From Kordia sp965283645 (GTDB taxonomy: Bacteria; Bacteroidota; Bacteroidia; Flavobacteriales; Flavobacteriaceae), in assembly GCF_965283645.1 (NCBI RefSeq), contig NZ_CBDIPG010000001.1, positions 1,984,001 through 2,048,000 on the forward strand: 64,000 bases of DNA, in the 5' to 3' direction. The translations under genes were made by a program, and so were the position numbers. The notes below the pieces were generated by a model. That model worked only from the letters and a program-made list of their open reading frames with translations. It was not told where the DNA came from and searched no databases. Below are positions 43,864-52,827 of the stretch, one piece after another. Every line of letters starts with the position of its first letter. Position 1 is the first letter of the stretch.

Positions 43864-45332
43864 GCTGTTTTGTGTTGAGAATATACTAAAGCTCCTATTG
43901 AGAGTAATTTTAAAAGCGCGTTAGTGTCTAATTTAAACGATAATTTTGTTTGTAATTCGTCATAATCAATACCTTCTTTACAAGCGTCTATAATTTCTTT
44001 GGTTTGATTGGTAAAAGGTATTTGTAATGGCCAAGCTGGATCTTGAAATGTAATTTCGTTGTCTTGAATTGTATAGTTGCTGAACGTTTGTAGCGAAAGT
44101 ATATTTGAAAATTTTATGTTTTCTATTGAAGTATTGCAATAAATTTGTGCCACTTTTTTATAATAATTCCATGAAGGTTTTACGTTTGGCAAATAGTTAT
44201 TTTCTTCATAGGGTACGAAATCTAAATTCCCTTCCATATTGCTTGCGGCTAATTCAGTATTTGCGGAAATATTAATGATGTCAACCAAATTTTGAGCACA
44301 ACTTTGAAACGAATAGTATTTTTCAGCTCTTTCCAAGCAATTGTTGGTTACTTTTTCTTTTAAAGCGGTATCATGATAGAGTTCTTTTATGAATTCTAAT
44401 CCTTCGTAATATGCTGATCTGATACCTGATGCTGCACTCCAAGTGTCTAATAAGAAACCCGTTTTTTGATGTACAATGGAGTCTTTCAATCCGCCATAAG
44501 CAGTTCCAATAACAGGCGTTCCACATTTCATCGCTTCAATTGGTGCATAGCCAAAGTTTTCATCTAAAGAGTTTGTTGGATGTATTAAAAAATCTAACGC
44601 GCCATAGGATAGTGTTAATTCTTCATTACTGAGATTTGACTGAAATTGAAATATGTTTTCACTTAGTCCTAACGAACTTATGAGTTCATTTATGTACAAA
44701 TGATATGCGTCTTCTGTTTTTTGCCAATTTAGAATTGGATAATCTACCCAATAATCACCAATTATAATCAGTTTTACATCTTTCGTAATTTCATGTTTTA
44801 CTTTGTGTAGCATGTAAATGGCTTGATGTAGATTTTTTTGAGGTAAAATCCGAGCTACATATCCTAACAATAGTGTGTTCTCGTTGATATTGAATACAGA
44901 TTTGCAATCATTTTTAGAATAGTTCAATGCTATATCTTTGCTTATCGGTAACTTGAGTAAATGCGTGTTTGGTGGCGTTTTAAATATTTTTTGTAAAATG
45001 GTTGTATCGCTTGTGCAATTTACGATGAAAGCATCATGAGCATTTACTTTTTCAGCATTGTTGATTAGAAATTCATAGTTTAAAACAGCGCCACCGTGCA
45101 AACAAAACACAACAGGTACTTTAATGTTGTGTTTGTGTTCCCAAACTAAGTTCCCGAAAAAATTAATAATGACATCAAAGTGCTGCAGTGTGTCAAAAAA
45201 CTCTTGTTCGCTATGAATTAAAATAACATCGTGCGTCTTTTGTAAACTTTCTACATAAAATGTTTTTGTTCTTTCCAGACTGAGCCAACCTTTTAGACCA
45301 ATACATACAAAGCCGATTTTTTTTAACGTCAT
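43860..45332 (-). CDS. GT4 glycosyltransferase with a PqqD/RRE-like C-terminal extension
   Basis: 490 aa. The GT-B catalytic part (1-355) shows GYVARILPQKNLHQAIYML, the E-x7-E pair in ENFGYAPIEAM and GTAYGGLKDSIVHQKTGFLL. The final ~70 residues (421-490) are outside the GT fold. They read beta-strands (IQDNEITFQDP) followed by two or three helices (TKEIIDACKEGIDYDELQ, NALLKLLSIGALVYSQ), like the PqqD-type RiPP recognition element. That would let the enzyme bind a leader peptide. The fold call is by eye only. The gene starts 4 bp after the 540-aa protein's stop. Confidence 0.82.
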   Translation of the reverse strand: MTLKKIGFVCIGLKGWLSLERTKTFYVESLQKTHDVILIHSEQEFFDTLQHFDVIINFFGNLVWEHKHNIKVPVVFCLHGGAVLNYEFLINNAEKVNAHDAFIVNCTSDTTILQKIFKTPPNTHLLKLPISKDIALNYSKNDCKSVFNINENTLLLGYVARILPQKNLHQAIYMLHKVKHEITKDVKLIIIGDYWVDYPILNWQKTEDAYHLYINELISSLGLSENIFQFQSNLSNEELTLSYGALDFLIHPTNSLDENFGYAPIEAMKCGTPVIGTAYGGLKDSIVHQKTGFLLDTWSAASGIRSAYYEGLEFIKELYHDTALKEKVTNNCLERAEKYYSFQSCAQNLVDIINISANTELAASNMEGNLDFVPYEENNYLPNVKPSWNYYKKVAQIYCNTSIENIKFSNILSLQTFSNYTIQDNEITFQDPAWPLQIPFTNQTKEIIDACKEGIDYDELQTKLSFKLDTNALLKLLSIGALVYSQHKTA

Positions 45333-45336
45333 AATT

Positions 45337-46959
45337 TTATACTTCTAATTGTAGCATTTTGTTCGAAATTTTCTCTTCACTTAAAGCTATCAATTTTATA
45401 AAGTCTTGCACAATTTTATCGGTAGCTACTTCTTCATTGTATAACATGTATAGACGTCCACAATTGTACCAAGCATTATCAATTAAAACATCTAATTCTG
45501 GCACGTTTGCTTGAATGTGTTGGTGTATTTTTTCTAAATCTGAAAATAAATCTTTGTATGCTACATCTTCAATGTGCAGTTCTACACCAATAGAATTATT
45601 AACGGTGTATTGTACAATTTCAAAATGTACCGAACGCGGCCATTTGTTTGGATGGTATCTTCGAAAGTGTTCAAAACCTCCTTTTAATTCCAGCTTGCTT
45701 TCTTTTAAAATTTCATTTTCTAACACTTCATTTAGTCTTGGTAAAACGTTGTATTCTTTAACGGAGAATAAGAAGTATTCTTTGTAATGTTGTTCATCAA
45801 TATCAACCGAACTTAATGTTTCATTTTCTTCTTGAATTGCGTCTAAATCCACCGTATATAGTTTTAGCTTTTCATTGATATTAAAATCAGTAGCTAAGTT
45901 TAGCTTTTTATCAATATGCTTTGAAATTTCAAACAATAGTAATGATGCTCTTCTGTAATGTCCTAAAGAAAGGAAGCTTTCTAAAAAGCTGATGGCATCT
46001 AATCCGAAGTGATGTAAAAATCTATTTGCCGTATTAACCGCTTTGATCATCAAATTATAATGCACCATGTCTATTTTGAATCCGTTCAGCATTCCAAAAC
46101 AAGCATTTTCAATGGCATGTCCTAAATAATACACATGATTCTCAAAATAGCTAAGAATGACCATTTTATCTCGTATGGATGTTAGCAAACTAAGATCGCC
46201 GTCTTCATCAAGTATTTGTTCAAAGATGAGTTGTATTAACCCAACCATTTCTGTTTGTCCATCTAAAAACCGTTGTGCGTCTGGCTTGTATTTTTCTAAT
46301 TGTGGAACTTTGGAAGTAATGGCACATAATCCTTCTGACAAATGGAATTTACGACAAACTTCAAATCCTCCGTAATCATGTGCATCAATTCCTCTGTGTA
46401 TTAATTCTTCTAAATTATGTGAAACACCATTGAGGTAAAATATATTTTCTAAGTCGTTTTTTTCATAATTGTTTGCAAAGGCAAAAAGCAAGTGACCTAA
46501 TTCTTCTCCTTTATTTTTATTAATCCAAACACTGTTGAATGCTAAATCTTTTAAGGAATGATTTTTCACTTTTACAGTATCAAAATCAACTCCTGCCATA
46601 CTTGTGTACGCTAACGATTGCCACGGATGAAAATCTCCTTCTGGATCGCATTGTTTTATATAAGGTTGATTATTTTTATAGAAAATGAAATCTTCCATTT
46701 TTTCAATAATGGGCGCGCCTTCATACGTAAAGTTTCCCCAACCGCATATCAAATGCGACAAATTGGGCAAACTGTTTCTTTCTACAATTGTTTTGACATT
46801 ATTTTTTAATAAGATATTTACCTTTTTATCTACTTTGTTTAGTAAGTCACTATCTAATTGTTGGGGAGTTTGTTTTATGGTAGCTTTTAATTTTTTTAGT
46901 GCTTCTTTTTCTAGATCAGAAAGCGCTATCGGAAACCATACTTTTTCCTCTTTTTTCAT
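45337..46959 (-). CDS. Large unknown protein, first enzyme gene after the GG-leader peptide
   Basis: 540 aa, cytosolic and mostly helical. No motif I recognise is present. Distinctive stretches are LICGWGNFTYEGAPI near residue 70, GIDAHDYGGFEVCRKFH near 190, NHVYYLGHAIENACFGMLNG near 280 and FHLSEGLCAITS near 205. Several conserved-looking His/Cys/Asp/Glu could form a metal site. It follows the precursor after an attenuating terminator and is coupled to the GT4 gene (4-bp gap). I predict a peptide-modifying or scaffold protein, without being able to name a chemistry. Confidence 0.6.
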   Translation of the reverse strand: MKKEEKVWFPIALSDLEKEALKKLKATIKQTPQQLDSDLLNKVDKKVNILLKNNVKTIVERNSLPNLSHLICGWGNFTYEGAPIIEKMEDFIFYKNNQPYIKQCDPEGDFHPWQSLAYTSMAGVDFDTVKVKNHSLKDLAFNSVWINKNKGEELGHLLFAFANNYEKNDLENIFYLNGVSHNLEELIHRGIDAHDYGGFEVCRKFHLSEGLCAITSKVPQLEKYKPDAQRFLDGQTEMVGLIQLIFEQILDEDGDLSLLTSIRDKMVILSYFENHVYYLGHAIENACFGMLNGFKIDMVHYNLMIKAVNTANRFLHHFGLDAISFLESFLSLGHYRRASLLLFEISKHIDKKLNLATDFNINEKLKLYTVDLDAIQEENETLSSVDIDEQHYKEYFLFSVKEYNVLPRLNEVLENEILKESKLELKGGFEHFRRYHPNKWPRSVHFEIVQYTVNNSIGVELHIEDVAYKDLFSDLEKIHQHIQANVPELDVLIDNAWYNCGRLYMLYNEEVATDKIVQDFIKLIALSEEKISNKMLQLEV

Positions 46960-46971
46960 TGTAGATTTTTT

Positions 46972-47010
46972 TTAAATAAAAAAAAGCGAATGTTGAAAAA
47001 CACATTCGCT
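46972..47010 (-). terminator. Attenuating terminator between precursor and enzyme genes
   Basis: On the minus strand AGCGAATGT (47010-47002) pairs with ACATTCGCT (46993-46985) around an 8-base loop, followed by a run of eight T and more T/A. It lies 63 bp after the precursor stop and 25 bp before the 540-aa gene. It would make the precursor mRNA more abundant than the enzyme mRNA. Confidence 0.82.
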
Positions 47011-47073
47011 AATTAATTAAACTAATACTTTTTAGTTTTTAAGCTTACTACTTAAATTGATTATCCCAAAGGA

Positions 47074-47268
47074 TTAGTTGCTTGTTGCAGTAGTGATTGG
47101 AGCCGCTAGAGCGTTATCTGCTGTTCCTAATCCACCACCTTCTTCTTCTCCACAACATCCTTGTGTGCAACATCCTGCTAATAATCTTCCACCTACTAAA
47201 TTAGCTTCTTCCAATTTAGTCAGCATAGCTTGCTTTAATGCGTTTAAATCTTTTTTCGAATGGTTCAT
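47074..47268 (-). CDS. Cys-rich GG-leader RiPP precursor, 64 aa
   Basis: From the ATG at 47268: MNHSKKDLNALKQAMLTKLE, then EANLVGG (Gly-Gly at 26-27) and the core RLLAGCCTQGCCGEEEGGGL plus GTADNALAAPITTATSN. The leader is helical and charged. The core has two vicinal Cys pairs (33-34, 38-39), an acidic-Gly turn and a Thr/Ser-rich C-terminus (59, 60, 62, 63). Cys and Ser/Thr are candidate glycosylation or crosslink sites. A consensus promoter lies just upstream and an attenuator just downstream. This arrangement is typical of RiPP precursors heading an enzyme operon. An upstream in-frame extension exists but overlaps the promoter. Confidence 0.8.
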   Translation of the reverse strand: MNHSKKDLNALKQAMLTKLEEANLVGGRLLAGCCTQGCCGEEEGGGLGTADNALAAPITTATSN

Positions 47269-47309
47269 AATGTTAAATTTATTTATTTTCTTACAAGAAT
47301 AATTAGTAT

Positions 47310-47341
47310 CAAATGTATACTTTATTACATTGGATAACAAA
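47310..47341 (-). promoter_or_regulatory. Consensus promoter of the RiPP operon
   Basis: On the minus strand TTTG (47341-47338) and TACATTTG (47317-47310) are exactly 20 bases apart, a full match to the Bacteroidetes consensus. Transcription would start about 35 bases before the precursor ATG, which also excludes longer N-terminal extensions of the precursor. Confidence 0.75.
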
Positions 47342-47350
47342 AAAATACTG

Positions 47351-49687
47351 TTAAAACTGAACGCCATTTACATCTCTTGTTTCAATTGATTTTCTTCTCT
47401 TTCGTTGAATATTTTTAGTTTTATTTGATTTGAAATTGTATGAAAGTGCTATCCGTACTCTTCTTGATTCTGGCTCAAATAAACCTACTCTGTAAGCGTT
47501 GTCCGTTCGTATTTCATATTCCGGATTGTACGTATTGAAGATGTCGTACACTTGAATGGCGATATTTCCATTTCCTTTAAAAATTCGTTTACTGTATCCA
47601 AAATCAACTTTACCGTACGGATTTCTTCTTCCTTGCGGGAAAACTGCATTTCCTTTGTATCGAAAGTTGAGTTGAAAATTATGTTTCTTCCACTTGAATC
47701 GATTGTAACTTCTTAAATAGTATGATGTAAATTCTCTTTCAATGATTTGCGTGTCAATTAATGTTCTTATGACCGCATTATTTACATCAACTGTGTTTGT
47801 TACGGTGTACCAATTATTTATTTTCCATCTGCTAGACATTTCCAAACCGTACGCGTTATCACTTTCAATATTTTCCAGCGTGAATATGTAGATATCCGAA
47901 TTTGCATTCGATGGTCTTTGGATATGCGAAATCCGATCATTCATATTTTTGTAATACACGCTCGTAGACAAGTTGAATCCGCCTTTTTGATAATTGTGAG
48001 AGATTTCAAAAGCGTTGATAAATGAAGGCTCTAGTTCAGGATTTCGAACTGCAAATGATGTTGGAGAAAAATATTTTGGAATCGTTGTCAATTGCCAATG
48101 TTGCGGTCTTACCAATCTTCTATTGTAATTAAACGCTATTGAATTTGCATCATTTAACGTGTTGGAAACAAATACACTCGGATATAATTGTGTGTAATCG
48201 TAATCAAAATTTTCGCTATTTAATGCCAGTTCTCGCTTTACATATTCCGTTCGCAATCCGGCAGTTACGCTCCATTTGTCAAAAGTTCCGTTGTAATTAA
48301 AATATCCAGCAATTATATTTCTTGAAAAATTATAATCTAACGCAAAGTCAGGAAATACTGGGTTATTTATACTTGTATTTTGCAAAAATTGATCAATATT
48401 TTGAAAACTCGATTGCAATCCGAGATCAAACGAATGTTTCGAAGATATTTCCTTCTGATAATCCACATTAAATTGCGCAAAATTTCCGCTTCCGTTGTAA
48501 TTGTACAGTAGTGTATTATTGTCTAGTGTACCTTCAGCTATTTGTTCAGCTTCACTTTCGTTAGGCGACCACAAAAAATAAGCTTCAATGTCTAGAAAGT
48601 GATTTTCGCCATCTAAAATCTTTTTGTAACCAACTGTCAAATCGTGATTATTGTATTCATAATCTGTTTCATGAAAACTCCTTTCTGTATCATTGACAAG
48701 AAACTTTGAAATCGCTTCTGGTGAAGATATGTTACGCTTGTAGTTTACGAAAAGTTGATTTTTATCGTCCACGAAATAATCAACTCCAAACGTAAAAGCA
48801 CGGTCATCAGCTCTGTTTACGTTTTCGGTAATTTGGAGAATATCATTTAAAAAATCTTCCGTTCTACCTTCAAAATAATTTTTGCTTTTACTGTACGATA
48901 TAGAACTATTAAAACTAAATTTATCTACCGTATAATTAGCGGAAATACTAGATCGGTATTTCGCAAAAACTGATTGCGTATAACTGAAATTTCCATTAAT
49001 ATTCAATCCTCTTTCTCTGTTTTTTTTCAGGATTACATTTATAATACTGGAACCATCTGCATCCCATTTTGCTGACGGAGAAGTAATTAATTCTATCTTG
49101 GAAACATTAACAAGCAATAATTGATCTAAGCTTCTTTGCGTTGGTTTGCCGTCAATAAATATTCTGACATCCGTGTTTCCACGCATGGAAATTGTACCAT
49201 TTTCATCAATATCAACCGAAGGGATATTTTCCATGATTTCGGTTATAGATGCGCCTTCATTCATAACATCGGCATCAACACTAACAATCACTTTTCCGTT
49301 TTTTCGCTCTATAAGTTTATCATCAGGTGATGCTTCAATAACTACTTCATCTAAACTGTCTATTTTTTTTTCTAATTGAATACCATCAAAAACTAAATTA
49401 GAAGCCAATTGATTGATCGGAATGAATACATCTGTATATCCTACACTTTGAATTTTAAGTACATAGTTTCCTTTTTCAATTTCCGTTAGTAAAAATTTTC
49501 CTTCCTTATCGGAATTCACTTTTTGAAATATTTTATCTTTAAGGATTAACGATATTGTACACAATTCAATAGGCGTTTTATTTTCCTGATCTAAAACGGA
49601 TCCTTGTATGGAAAAAGTTGTCTGCGCATAAGTATTTATTGAAAATAGAACAATAATTAAGAAATTAATCCCATATTTGAAAACCAT
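47351..49687 (-). CDS. Outer-membrane beta-barrel protein (OMP_b-brl_3 / TonB-receptor-like)
   Basis: 778 aa. The signal peptide (1-22, ending TYAQ) is followed by a carboxypeptidase-regulatory Ig-like domain (about 25-110; FSIQGSVLDQENKTPIELC). A plug domain (about 115-215) contains VVSVDADVMNEGASITEIME-like sequence and MRGNTDVRIFIDGKPTQ. A large barrel extends to residue ~765. This group often lacks a TonB box and is commonly beside peptide clusters in Bacteroidetes. Here it lies immediately upstream of the precursor promoter on the same strand, so it is a candidate export or uptake channel for the product. Confidence 0.85.
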   Translation of the reverse strand: MVFKYGINFLIIVLFSINTYAQTTFSIQGSVLDQENKTPIELCTISLILKDKIFQKVNSDKEGKFLLTEIEKGNYVLKIQSVGYTDVFIPINQLASNLVFDGIQLEKKIDSLDEVVIEASPDDKLIERKNGKVIVSVDADVMNEGASITEIMENIPSVDIDENGTISMRGNTDVRIFIDGKPTQRSLDQLLLVNVSKIELITSPSAKWDADGSSIINVILKKNRERGLNINGNFSYTQSVFAKYRSSISANYTVDKFSFNSSISYSKSKNYFEGRTEDFLNDILQITENVNRADDRAFTFGVDYFVDDKNQLFVNYKRNISSPEAISKFLVNDTERSFHETDYEYNNHDLTVGYKKILDGENHFLDIEAYFLWSPNESEAEQIAEGTLDNNTLLYNYNGSGNFAQFNVDYQKEISSKHSFDLGLQSSFQNIDQFLQNTSINNPVFPDFALDYNFSRNIIAGYFNYNGTFDKWSVTAGLRTEYVKRELALNSENFDYDYTQLYPSVFVSNTLNDANSIAFNYNRRLVRPQHWQLTTIPKYFSPTSFAVRNPELEPSFINAFEISHNYQKGGFNLSTSVYYKNMNDRISHIQRPSNANSDIYIFTLENIESDNAYGLEMSSRWKINNWYTVTNTVDVNNAVIRTLIDTQIIEREFTSYYLRSYNRFKWKKHNFQLNFRYKGNAVFPQGRRNPYGKVDFGYSKRIFKGNGNIAIQVYDIFNTYNPEYEIRTDNAYRVGLFEPESRRVRIALSYNFKSNKTKNIQRKRRKSIETRDVNGVQF

Positions 49688-49735
49688 AATTTCGTATAAT
49701 TTAAGACACTAAAAGTATAAAAATAAATAATATAA

Positions 49736-51025
49736 ATGGTACAAAAAGCGGTAATATTAGCTGGCGGAAAAGGGACAAGACTCGGAAAAATTTCTGAGAA
49801 AATTCCTAAATCCCTACAACTCATAAACGCGATTCCGATATTGCATCATCAAATAGCGTTGTTAGCGAAATATGGAGTTAGCGAAATTTATATTATTACC
49901 AATTATCTGTATGATAAAATAGAAGATTCTCTACAAGAAATGCAACAGTATAAAGACTTAAAAATTGTTGTTCACAAGGAAAGTAAAGAATTAGGCACTG
50001 TTGGCGGAATTAAAGAAATTGAGCACCAATTGACAGCCGATTTTTTTGTGTTATACGGAGACATTATGTTGGATGTAGATGTAAGCCGAATTGCAAAATT
50101 TCACTCAAAAAACAAGTCTGATGCTACACTAGTTGTGCATCCCACAGATCATCCAAAAGACAGTGATTTGTTGGGCGTAAACACATCTGACAAAATAATT
50201 GAATTTTATCCCAAGCACGAAAGAAATCTTGAAGCTGTACATCCAAACATCTCAAATGCAGGCTTGTATCTTTTTACACCTAAACTATTTCCGTTTTTAG
50301 CTAAAGGTGTAAAAGCTGATTTTGGAAAAGATATTTTCCCGAAAATTGTTGACAAACTCAATATGTACGCGTACAACACGCCGGAATATTTGAAAGATAT
50401 GGGCACGCCTGATCGTATTGAAAAAGTTCGAAACGATTTTGCAACTGGAATCGTTCAAACTAAGAACTTAGAACACAAGCAGAAAGCTATTTTTTTGGAT
50501 AGAGATGGCGTTATCAATAAACTGTCCGGTTACATTAGTAAACCTGAGCAATTGGTGGTTTTTGAACATGCAATTAAAGCCATTAAAAAGATTAATGCCT
50601 CCGATTATTTGGCTATTGTCATTACAAATCAGCCTGTAGTTGCGAGAGGACTGTGTTCTATTGAAGAATTACAACAAATTCATCACACCTTAGAGTTTAC
50701 GTTAGGCAATTCCGGAGCAAAATTAGATGCCATTTTCTTTTGCCCACATCATCCCGATAAAGGCTTTGAAGGCGAAAATATAAGCTATAAAAAAGAATGT
50801 ACGTGCAGAAAACCTAATATTGGAATGATTGAAAACGCTGTGGCAAAATTTAATATTGATGTAAAAAAATCATACGTTATAGGTGATACTTGGAGAGATA
50901 TTGAATGTGGCACAAATGCGAAAATGAAAACCATTTTGGTTGGCGATTCTAAGGAAGGAATTGGCACAAATCCTACTTCAAAAGCGAAACATTTACTGGA
51001 AGCAGTACAACAGATAATACACTAA
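49736..51025 (+). CDS. Fused heptose-1-phosphate nucleotidyltransferase (HddC-like) and GmhB-like phosphatase
   Basis: 429 aa in two domains. Residues 1-235 are a sugar-phosphate nucleotidyltransferase (VILAGGKGTRLGKISEKIPK, with FVLYGDIMLD for metal binding). Residues ~245-428 are a HAD phosphatase with FLDRDGVIN, VITNQPVVARG, the CPHHPDKG and CTCRKPNIGM zinc/loop motifs and GDTWRDIECG, as in GmhB. Together they would dephosphorylate heptose 1,7-bisphosphate and attach GMP to heptose 1-phosphate. The fusion agrees with hddA two bases downstream. Another sugar cannot be excluded. Confidence 0.85.
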   Translation: MVQKAVILAGGKGTRLGKISEKIPKSLQLINAIPILHHQIALLAKYGVSEIYIITNYLYDKIEDSLQEMQQYKDLKIVVHKESKELGTVGGIKEIEHQLTADFFVLYGDIMLDVDVSRIAKFHSKNKSDATLVVHPTDHPKDSDLLGVNTSDKIIEFYPKHERNLEAVHPNISNAGLYLFTPKLFPFLAKGVKADFGKDIFPKIVDKLNMYAYNTPEYLKDMGTPDRIEKVRNDFATGIVQTKNLEHKQKAIFLDRDGVINKLSGYISKPEQLVVFEHAIKAIKKINASDYLAIVITNQPVVARGLCSIEELQQIHHTLEFTLGNSGAKLDAIFFCPHHPDKGFEGENISYKKECTCRKPNIGMIENAVAKFNIDVKKSYVIGDTWRDIECGTNAKMKTILVGDSKEGIGTNPTSKAKHLLEAVQQIIH

Positions 51026-51027
51026 TT

Positions 51028-52002
51028 ATGATAATTACAAGAACGCCTTTTCGGATCAGTTTTGTTGGCGGCGGCACAGATATTCCTGAGTTTTTCAAGT
51101 TACACAAAGGCGCTGTGCTCAGTTCTTCTATAAATAAGTACATGTATATAAGTTCGCATCCTTTTTTTGATAAAAGTAAAATACGACTCAAGTATTCTCA
51201 AACTGAGACGATTTCCAATATCGGCGAAATACAACACGAACTTTTAAAAAGAATATTTACTGAAATGAATGTGAGCAATGGAATAGAACTTTCGTCCATT
51301 GCAGACATTGTATCAGGAACCGGAATGGGTTCTTCTTCCGCTTTTACCGTTGGTGTTTTGCATAATTTGGCAATACAAAATGGAGACCTTATTGATAAGA
51401 ATGATTTGGCACAAAAAGCTTTTGAAATAGAACAATCATTATACACTTCCATTGGAAAACAAGATCAATACGCGGCAAGTTTTGGAGGTTTAAATGTATT
51501 TGATTTTTCAAAAGATGGAACTGTAACTCGCACACCAATACGACTAAATTCAGATTTCAAAACGGCACTTAATAAAAAACTCTTGCTATTTTATGTAGGA
51601 AGTAGAAAATCGACTAAAAACATTTTGAACTCGTATGAATATGAAAAAAAGAGAACTGTTTTAATTCAAATGAGCGACTTAGTGTACGATTTAAAAAATG
51701 CCTTAGAAAAAGAATCTTTTAATGCTTTTGGCGAAATTCTTCACGAAGGTTGGTTGTTAAAAAAGTCTATTTCCAATCAAATATCGACAACCGAAATAGA
51801 TGCTATTTATGAAACTGCTTTGAAACATGGAGCAAAAGGCGGCAAACTTTTAGGAGCTGGCACAAGCGGCTTTATGCTGTTTTATTGTGATGAGAAATAT
51901 CAAGCCAATGTGATTGAAAGTTTACAACCAAAGTATAGAAAATTCGATTTTTCTTTTGAAGAAGATGGCTCTACAGTTATTTTTAAAGATACGTTGACTT
52001 AA
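51028..52002 (+). CDS. hddA: D-glycero-D-manno-heptose 7-phosphate kinase-like GHMP kinase
   Basis: 324 aa. The GHMP family N-terminus TRTPFRISFVGGGTDIPEF is followed by the phosphate loop VSGTGMGSSSAFTVGVL (about 93-109) and GGKLLGAGTSGFMLFY near the C-terminus. The GGGTD start is typical of HddA/FkgK-like sugar kinases. It starts 2 bases after the HddC-GmhB stop. With gmhA and the fusion protein it completes the GDP-heptose route: sedoheptulose 7-P to heptose 7-P, heptose 1,7-bisphosphate, heptose 1-P and NDP-heptose. Confidence 0.83.
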   Translation: MIITRTPFRISFVGGGTDIPEFFKLHKGAVLSSSINKYMYISSHPFFDKSKIRLKYSQTETISNIGEIQHELLKRIFTEMNVSNGIELSSIADIVSGTGMGSSSAFTVGVLHNLAIQNGDLIDKNDLAQKAFEIEQSLYTSIGKQDQYAASFGGLNVFDFSKDGTVTRTPIRLNSDFKTALNKKLLLFYVGSRKSTKNILNSYEYEKKRTVLIQMSDLVYDLKNALEKESFNAFGEILHEGWLLKKSISNQISTTEIDAIYETALKHGAKGGKLLGAGTSGFMLFYCDEKYQANVIESLQPKYRKFDFSFEEDGSTVIFKDTLT

Positions 52003-52014
52003 TTCATAGCTATT

Positions 52015-52827
52015 ATGGAAAAAACAATCAAAAAAAGAAACATAGCATTTAAAGTGTTGGACAATCATAGAATAGAAGGCTATTGTCCAAATGGTTTTTT
52101 TACAGATTGTATTCAAAATGGAGATTGGGAAGAAGAAACATTTATCATTTTAGAAAAATATGCCACTACAAATAAAGTCTACATAGACGTTGGTGCTTGG
52201 ATTGGCCCTACAGTTTTATTTGCTGCTCAATTGTATGAAAATGTAGTTTGTTTTGAACCCGATCCGATAGCGTTATTAACGTTAGAATACAATTTGTTGA
52301 TTAATGATTTTGAACATGTTATTTTGGAGAAAAAAGCCTTAGCAGGTCATGTTGGTACAATTAAATTTGGCGGTAATTGGGAAATGGGCAATAGCGAATC
52401 TACACTATTGGTAAACGATGCTACTTTTTTATCAAAATATGATGTTGAAGGACAAAGAGGAACGTACAAATCACGCACGGAAAACAGTATTGAAGTGCCG
52501 TCAATTACCATTGAAAAAGTTATGGATACGCATGCGATTGATCCGAAAACTATTGCTTTAATAAAGATGGATATTGAAGGTGGAGAATATATAGTATTGC
52601 CAGCTATGAAAGATTTTTTACAAACAAATCAACCTAATTTTTACTTATCACTTCATTTTGTGTACTTGTTAGATTTTCAAGTTGATGAAATATTAGCTAT
52701 TTTATTTCAAATTTACAACAGATGTTATACCATTATTGATGGAAAAGAACTAGAAATGACCAAAATTGAAATTATGCAAGAAAAGATAGAACACTTGGTT
52801 TTTGAAAACACTATTGAGCATCCGTAA
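52015..52827 (+). CDS. FkbM family methyltransferase
   Basis: 270 aa. The SAM-binding motif YIDVGAWIGPTVLFAA (about residues 57-72), FEPDPIALLTLEYN and IALIKMDIEGGEYIVL are FkbM hallmarks. O-methylation of a sugar or peptide hydroxyl is expected. It is 12 bp after hddA, so in the same operon, and presumably methylates the heptose or product. It overlaps the convergent gmhA gene by 17 bp at the 3' ends. Confidence 0.87.
   Translation: MEKTIKKRNIAFKVLDNHRIEGYCPNGFFTDCIQNGDWEEETFIILEKYATTNKVYIDVGAWIGPTVLFAAQLYENVVCFEPDPIALLTLEYNLLINDFEHVILEKKALAGHVGTIKFGGNWEMGNSESTLLVNDATFLSKYDVEGQRGTYKSRTENSIEVPSITIEKVMDTHAIDPKTIALIKMDIEGGEYIVLPAMKDFLQTNQPNFYLSLHFVYLLDFQVDEILAILFQIYNRCYTIIDGKELEMTKIEIMQEKIEHLVFENTIEHP

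Noticed and set aside
41109..47268. Plain lanthipeptide cluster
   Set aside because: No LanB, LanC or LanM homologue is present, and the precursor leader at 47.1 kb lacks the Lys/Leu pattern of the lanthipeptide-type leaders elsewhere in the window.
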